From Pantoea sp. At-9b (lineage in GTDB: Bacteria; Pseudomonadota; Gammaproteobacteria; Enterobacterales; Enterobacteriaceae), in contig NC_014842.1 of the NCBI RefSeq assembly GCF_000175935.2, positions 1-64,000 of the forward strand: DNA of 64,000 bases, read 5' to 3'. How positions within the stretch are numbered: the stretch's first letter is position 1; each line of letters begins with the position of its first letter. The notes under the pieces were generated by a model. That model was not told the origin of the DNA, ran no database searches, and worked only from the letters and a program-made list of their open reading frames with translations. Shown piece after piece: positions 60,316 to 64,000 of this stretch. A program made the translations under genes and the position numbers.

Positions 60316-60915
60316 ATGAGGTACAAGGTCCGGGAGGGGCGCAATCGTGTAACAGTGCTGGCGCTGGCGGGGCTGGGTTCGCTTCTGGCCCTGAGCCTTG
60401 CCGCGAACGGCATCACCGGCGCCCTCGCGTGGCACTTTGCCCGCACCCAGAAAACCATCACCGTTCCCATGCTGTTTGACCGGCCGTTTGTCTCCACCGC
60501 CGCCTCCGGAGACGACGCCCTGAACGGACTGCTGGTCCGCTCGTTTATCAATCTCCGCCTGTCCGTCACGCCCGAGACCGTGGACAGCCAGCACGCCGCC
60601 CTGCTGCGCTTTGTCCCGCCGGAAGACCGTGACGCCATGAAAAAACAGCTTGCCGCCGAAGCTGAGTACATCAGAAAGAACGGCGTCTCCTCCGTGTTCC
60701 GCCTTGACGATGAAACCACCGACACCACCACCGGTGACATCATCGCCCGGGGAACGCTGAGCGCCGGCACCACCAACGGCAACCTGAAACTTTCGCTGCC
60801 GGACACGAAAAAAGCCTGGCGACTCAGCGTGCACTACGTGGACGGCCTTATCCGCCTGACGGCCTTCACGGAAGTACCCTGGACGCAACCTGACCGCCGC
60901 CCGCAACAGGAATGA
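60316..60915 (+). CDS. traE: TraE, VirB5/VirB8-type transfer protein
   Basis: The protein is 199 residues from ATG 60316, behind AAGGAAAACCGAT. One N-terminal membrane helix (VTVLALAGLGSLLALSLAANGITGALAWHF) is followed by a periplasmic domain with VPMLFDRPFVST and IRLTAFTEVPW, the conserved TraE pattern. It is the VirB8-like scaffold protein of the inner-membrane complex. Gene order traL-traE-traK is as in F. Confidence 0.93.
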   Translation: MRYKVREGRNRVTVLALAGLGSLLALSLAANGITGALAWHFARTQKTITVPMLFDRPFVSTAASGDDALNGLLVRSFINLRLSVTPETVDSQHAALLRFVPPEDRDAMKKQLAAEAEYIRKNGVSSVFRLDDETTDTTTGDIIARGTLSAGTTNGNLKLSLPDTKKAWRLSVHYVDGLIRLTAFTEVPWTQPDRRPQQE

Positions 60916-60918
60916 ACC

Positions 60919-61656
60919 ATGAAGAAAACCGTTTCCGTGCTCACCGCTCTGGCAGCGCTCACGCTGGTGCCTGCTGTGGCCTCAGCTGTGGTGCCCGGCC
61001 CGGCCGGCACCGTATTTGAGAATAACGCGCACCTCAAAGCGCAGATGAGCAACACCAGCCCGAACAAAATCGTCATTGACGGGGAGCTTATCACCGCCGT
61101 CACCGGTCCGGAGGGCGCGTACACAAAAGACAGCACCGCCGACGGCGCACTGCTCATCACCCCGCTGACCGGGCAGGATTTCACCCTCTTTATCGAAACG
61201 GCCGGCGGGGTGAGCGTCTCGCTCGACGTGTCCCCGAAACCCGGCAGCGGCCGCACGCTGGAGCTTATTCCGGCGGACGTGCCGCTGAAGCCGAACCCGG
61301 ATGCGAAGGCGTGGGAGGAGAGCCAGCCGTTCCAGAAGACGCTGGTCAGCGTGGCGCGCACCGTGGCAAACGGCGGCGTGCCTGACGGCTATACCGACAT
61401 GAAGGCCAGCCGGGCTCCGGCGTACAACCCGCCTGCCGGCGTCCTGCTCACGCCGGAGCGACAGCTGGCAGGCTCGCACCTGCGCGTGATGCGTTACCGG
61501 ATGAAAAACACCGGTTACGTCACCCGCACCCTCAGTGAAAAGCAGTTCTGGCAGCAGGGCGTGCGCGCCGTGATGCTCTCCACCCGCACCCTGTATGCGA
61601 ACGGCGAAGGGTACGTGTGGGTGATTTTCTCCACGGATAAGGAGGGCGGGGCATGA
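60919..61656 (+). CDS. traK: TraK, outer-membrane core secretin-like protein
   Basis: The protein is 245 residues with a cleavable signal (MKKTVSVLTALAALTLVPAVASA). The N-terminal part has NKIVIDGELITAVTGPEGAYTKDSTADGALLITP and a beta-rich C-terminal half ends in NGEGYVWVIFS. It is the VirB9-like component of the transfer core complex. Four bases overlap traB. Confidence 0.93.
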   Translation: MKKTVSVLTALAALTLVPAVASAVVPGPAGTVFENNAHLKAQMSNTSPNKIVIDGELITAVTGPEGAYTKDSTADGALLITPLTGQDFTLFIETAGGVSVSLDVSPKPGSGRTLELIPADVPLKPNPDAKAWEESQPFQKTLVSVARTVANGGVPDGYTDMKASRAPAYNPPAGVLLTPERQLAGSHLRVMRYRMKNTGYVTRTLSEKQFWQQGVRAVMLSTRTLYANGEGYVWVIFSTDKEGGA

Positions 61657-63020
61657 GCAGCATCAATACCCTGACCCGCCGCCGGCAGTGGATGATTGCC
61701 GGCGCGGCCGCGGCGGTGATGCTCGCCACCGGCGGCGGTATCTGGGCGTATTCACGCCATCAGGCTGAACTGAACCATCCGGCACAGAAGTCCGCGCCGG
61801 ATATGACCGGCAGCCTGGTCAGCACGTCCTTCACCAGCGGCGTGGCCACCTCGGCGCTGCAGCAGCAGCAGAATAAAACCGCCGGGCTGGAGAAAGACCT
61901 CTCAACACTTACCGGGACGCTGAAAACGCAGAATGAGGACCTGAAGAAGCAGCTCAGTACGATGGCAGATGCCATCGCTCAGTTACAGAAGCAGCAGTCT
62001 CAGGAAGGTAACAAACCGCCGGCCGGACCAGGACAGACCACCACCCCGCCGGCCGGTCCCGCTGCGAATGCCCCGGTGGCCACCGGCCCGGCGGGACCGG
62101 CGCAGTGGCGTGTGAGCGATCCGTCAGGGGGGCCTTCTGCCGGTCAGGGAAGCCGGTTTTACCCCGGCACCGGCACGGTACGCGCCGGTGGCCTGCAGCG
62201 TGACACCTTCACGTATGCTTCGCTCGCGGCGAAAAAAACGAACCTGCCGTGGATACCGTCGGGTTCGTTCTCCGAGGCGGTCATGATTGAGGGGGCAGAC
62301 GCCAACGCCAGCGTGACCGGTCAGCAGAATACCTCGCCCGTGGTCATCACCCTTATCGGCGATGTCTCCCTGCCCAACGGCAAAACGTACAGCCTCGACC
62401 AGTGCCGCGTCACCGGGGAAATCTACGGTGATATTTCCAGCGAGCGCGGCGAAGTCCGCACGAAAAACATCAGCTGCATCCTGAAAAACGGTAAGCACAT
62501 CGATATGCCGTTTGACGGACATGTGGCTTACCAGGGCAAGCAGGGTATCCGCGGCAAGCCGGTCATGCGCAACGGGGCCATCATTGCCAATGCCGGTGCG
62601 GCCGGCCTGCTGTCCGGTTTCGGTGAGGGCATCAAATCGGCCGCCACGCCGACCGTGGGTCTGGGGGCCTCGGCGTCTGTGGGCGCGGGCGATATCCTCA
62701 AGCAGGGACTCGGCGGCGGGGCCAGCAAGGCCGCTGACACGCTGAGTCAGTACTGGATCAAGCGTGCCGAGCAGTACCACCCGGTGATTGATATCGGCGC
62801 CGGTAACGCCGTCACCGTGGTGTTCCAGCAGGGCTTCCGGCTGGAGACCATTGAGGATGCGGAAGCAGAGAAAGAGAAGAAAGCCGCGCCACAGCCTAGC
62901 GCGCAGCAGACTGCCGCGGTCACGCCGGCAAACAGCGGTGGCGGCAATGCCCCGGTACTGAACCCCGACGAAGTGCTGCGTCAGGCCAGCCAGCTGCGCC
63001 TGGGTGACACCATCAACTGA
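61653..63020 (+). CDS. traB: TraB, VirB10-like transfer channel protein
   Basis: The protein is 455 residues. A single N-terminal membrane helix (WMIAGAAAAVMLATGGGIWAYS) is followed by a coiled coil (NKTAGLEKDLSTLTGTLKTQNEDLKKQLSTMADAIAQLQKQQ), a Pro/Gly-rich linker, then the VirB10 C-terminal domain (FTYASLAAKKTNLPWIPSGSFSEAVMIEGADANASVTGQQNTSPVVITLIGDVSLPNG). It spans both membranes and gates the channel. The start overlaps traK by four bases. Confidence 0.94.
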   Translation: MSSINTLTRRRQWMIAGAAAAVMLATGGGIWAYSRHQAELNHPAQKSAPDMTGSLVSTSFTSGVATSALQQQQNKTAGLEKDLSTLTGTLKTQNEDLKKQLSTMADAIAQLQKQQSQEGNKPPAGPGQTTTPPAGPAANAPVATGPAGPAQWRVSDPSGGPSAGQGSRFYPGTGTVRAGGLQRDTFTYASLAAKKTNLPWIPSGSFSEAVMIEGADANASVTGQQNTSPVVITLIGDVSLPNGKTYSLDQCRVTGEIYGDISSERGEVRTKNISCILKNGKHIDMPFDGHVAYQGKQGIRGKPVMRNGAIIANAGAAGLLSGFGEGIKSAATPTVGLGASASVGAGDILKQGLGGGASKAADTLSQYWIKRAEQYHPVIDIGAGNAVTVVFQQGFRLETIEDAEAEKEKKAAPQPSAQQTAAVTPANSGGGNAPVLNPDEVLRQASQLRLGDTIN

Positions 63021-63038
63021 CAGGAACAGGAGACGGCT

Positions 63039-63551
63039 ATGGAAAACTGGTACGTGGCGCAGACGAAGTACGCGCAGGAGAAGCGGGCGCAGCAGCAGCT
63101 GCAGAGTCAGGGAGTGACCTGCCTGCTCCCGGTCTTCTCCGAGGTCCGGCTGCAGAACGGGGGCATCCGGCGCATCGCCGAGCAACCGCTGTTCCCGAAC
63201 TATATTTTTGTGCGTTTTGACCCGGAGGTGGTGCATACCACGGCCATCAAGGCCACGCGGGGTGTCTCAACGCTTATAAGCTTCGGCGGTCTGCCGTCCG
63301 TGGTGCCGGACAGCGTGATAACCCGGCTCAATCAGGGGTGGGAGAGCGCGCCGCTCACCACGGATGCACCGGCGCACGGTGACCGGGTGGTTATCCGCGA
63401 CGGCGTGTTCGAAGGGCTGGAGGCGGTGTGGTATGAGCCGGATGGCATGAAGCGGGCGATGCTGCTTCTGACCCTGATGAACCGCCAGGTGCCCGTGCCG
63501 GTGAACAGCCATATGCGCTTTCATATCACCGCGCGGGGGGCCGCTGCATGA
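63039..63551 (+). CDS. RfaH-type transcription antiterminator
   Basis: A 170-residue NusG paralogue strongly similar to RfaH: NGN domain NWYVAQTKYAQEKRAQQQLQSQGVTCLLPVF, then PLFPNYIFVRFDPEVVHTTAIKATRGVSTLISFGG (in RfaH PLFPNYLFVEFDPEVIHTT and ATRGVS), and a KOW part GDRVVIRDGVFEGLEAVWYEPDGMKRAMLLLTLMNRQVPVPV. F depends on the chromosomal RfaH for long transcription of its tra operon; this plasmid has its own inside the operon. No canonical ops element (GGCGGTAGC) is visible near the traA promoter. Confidence 0.93.
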   Translation: MENWYVAQTKYAQEKRAQQQLQSQGVTCLLPVFSEVRLQNGGIRRIAEQPLFPNYIFVRFDPEVVHTTAIKATRGVSTLISFGGLPSVVPDSVITRLNQGWESAPLTTDAPAHGDRVVIRDGVFEGLEAVWYEPDGMKRAMLLLTLMNRQVPVPVNSHMRFHITARGAAA

Positions 63552-63949
63552 ACAGGGCATGTCGTCAGGTGCTGAGCGCCTCAGCGTGTGCGATGACGCT
63601 CACGATCGCCATGATGGTTGTCAATAAAACCACGCTGGCTCTGCTGCTCAGGGCCGGTCACATGCCGGCTCCACTGGCGTCCTGGCCACTCTGGCGGGTG
63701 TCTGTACTGATTGCGGCCGGGATAGTGTCTGCACAGTACTTTCTTCAGAAGGGTAAGGCTCGCTGGCGTATCCCGCTGGCGCATGTCATTGCCTGGCTGT
63801 TCATTCCCGCATGGTATGGGGCCTTCGCGTTCTGGTACTGGCAGATCCCCGTCATCGACATGCAGGACCTGTGCTTACCATCATTATCCGGAATGGCCAT
63901 AACACTGTTATTTATCTGGTTTCATTTAATAGAGACCTTTACGGAATGA
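63548..63949 (+). CDS. membrane protein after the antiterminator gene
   Basis: The protein is 133 residues with about four hydrophobic segments (VLSASACAMTLTIAMMVVNKT, WRVSVLIAAGIVSAQYFL, VIAWLFIPAWYGAFAFWYW and LSGMAITLLFIWFHL). It overlaps the RfaH-like gene by four bases. No similarity to TraP, TraG or other F genes is evident by eye. It may be an entry-exclusion or assembly protein; unknown. Confidence 0.65.
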   Translation: MNRACRQVLSASACAMTLTIAMMVVNKTTLALLLRAGHMPAPLASWPLWRVSVLIAAGIVSAQYFLQKGKARWRIPLAHVIAWLFIPAWYGAFAFWYWQIPVIDMQDLCLPSLSGMAITLLFIWFHLIETFTE

Positions 63950-63960
63950 GGGCTGGAGCG

Positions 63961-64000
63961 TGAACAGAAATCAGAACCCGACTGCCCGTCAGCGGTGGGC
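63961..64000 (+). CDS. start of the next transfer gene (partial)
   Basis: A GTG at 63961 begins MNRNQNPTARQRW and the frame runs out of the window. In this place of an F-like operon traP, traV or a related gene would be expected; the 13 residues visible do not decide. Confidence 0.5.

Overview
The window looks like a piece of a large conjugative IncF-like plasmid from an enterobacterium (Enterobacter/Klebsiella/Kosakonia/Pantoea type; the genus cannot be fixed from the sequence). The evidence is an F-type transfer region at the right end (oriT-like site, traM, traA-L-E-K-B), ResD-type recombinases, a ParA-based partition locus, umuDC, KlcA/ArdB antirestriction and several IS elements. No replication initiator is visible.

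Layout. 1-10 kb is an outer-membrane module: two GT9 (heptosyltransferase-like) genes, an LptE-like lipoprotein, a FepA/IroN-type catecholate receptor behind a Fur box, two small genes and a full-length BamA paralogue. 11-17.5 kb is a rearranged zone: a ResD-like integrase, a duplicated and broken copy of the parS/parA region cut by an IS3-family element, the C-terminal end of an rhs gene with a toxin domain and probable immunity gene, and an Rpn nuclease next to a serine recombinase. 18-22 kb holds CsbD and seven small YcgZ/YmgA/AriR-type proteins, three in the E. coli order ycgZ-ymgA-ariR. 22-24.5 kb is IS debris: an istB remnant, an intact IS3-family element and a truncated AraC regulator.

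24.7-42 kb is a defence-type island. A two-gene RADAR system (rdrA ATPase, rdrB adenosine deaminase) comes first, then an FRG-domain protein with an AAA ATPase, a ygaV-ygaP pair, a 1275-residue KAP/YobI-type NTPase, and a protein with a HEPN-like RNDLIH motif. The first three intervals are separated by four copies of a hairpin with GATCCGG/CCGGATC arms. Some copies sit inside longer direct repeats of 77 or 246 bp, so the cargo appears to be swapped as modules.

41.8-44 kb is the intact resD-parA-parB locus. 44.5-56.5 kb is the leading region: umuDC with a LexA box, candidate small RNAs, and a run of plus-strand genes (DUF1281, orphan methyltransferase, KlcA/ArdB, DUF1380-like, unknowns) separated by GC-rich leader sequences that recur in several copies. 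All of these plus-strand genes point towards oriT, so the strand transferred first would be their template. This fits early expression in the recipient.

56.4-64 kb is the transfer region: lytic transglycosylase, R1-like oriT with a 33-bp iteron array, traM, a divergent double ribbon-helix-helix regulator where traJ/traY would be expected, a perfect CRP half-site pair, then traA-traL-traE-traK-traB followed by a plasmid-borne RfaH-type antiterminator and a membrane protein.
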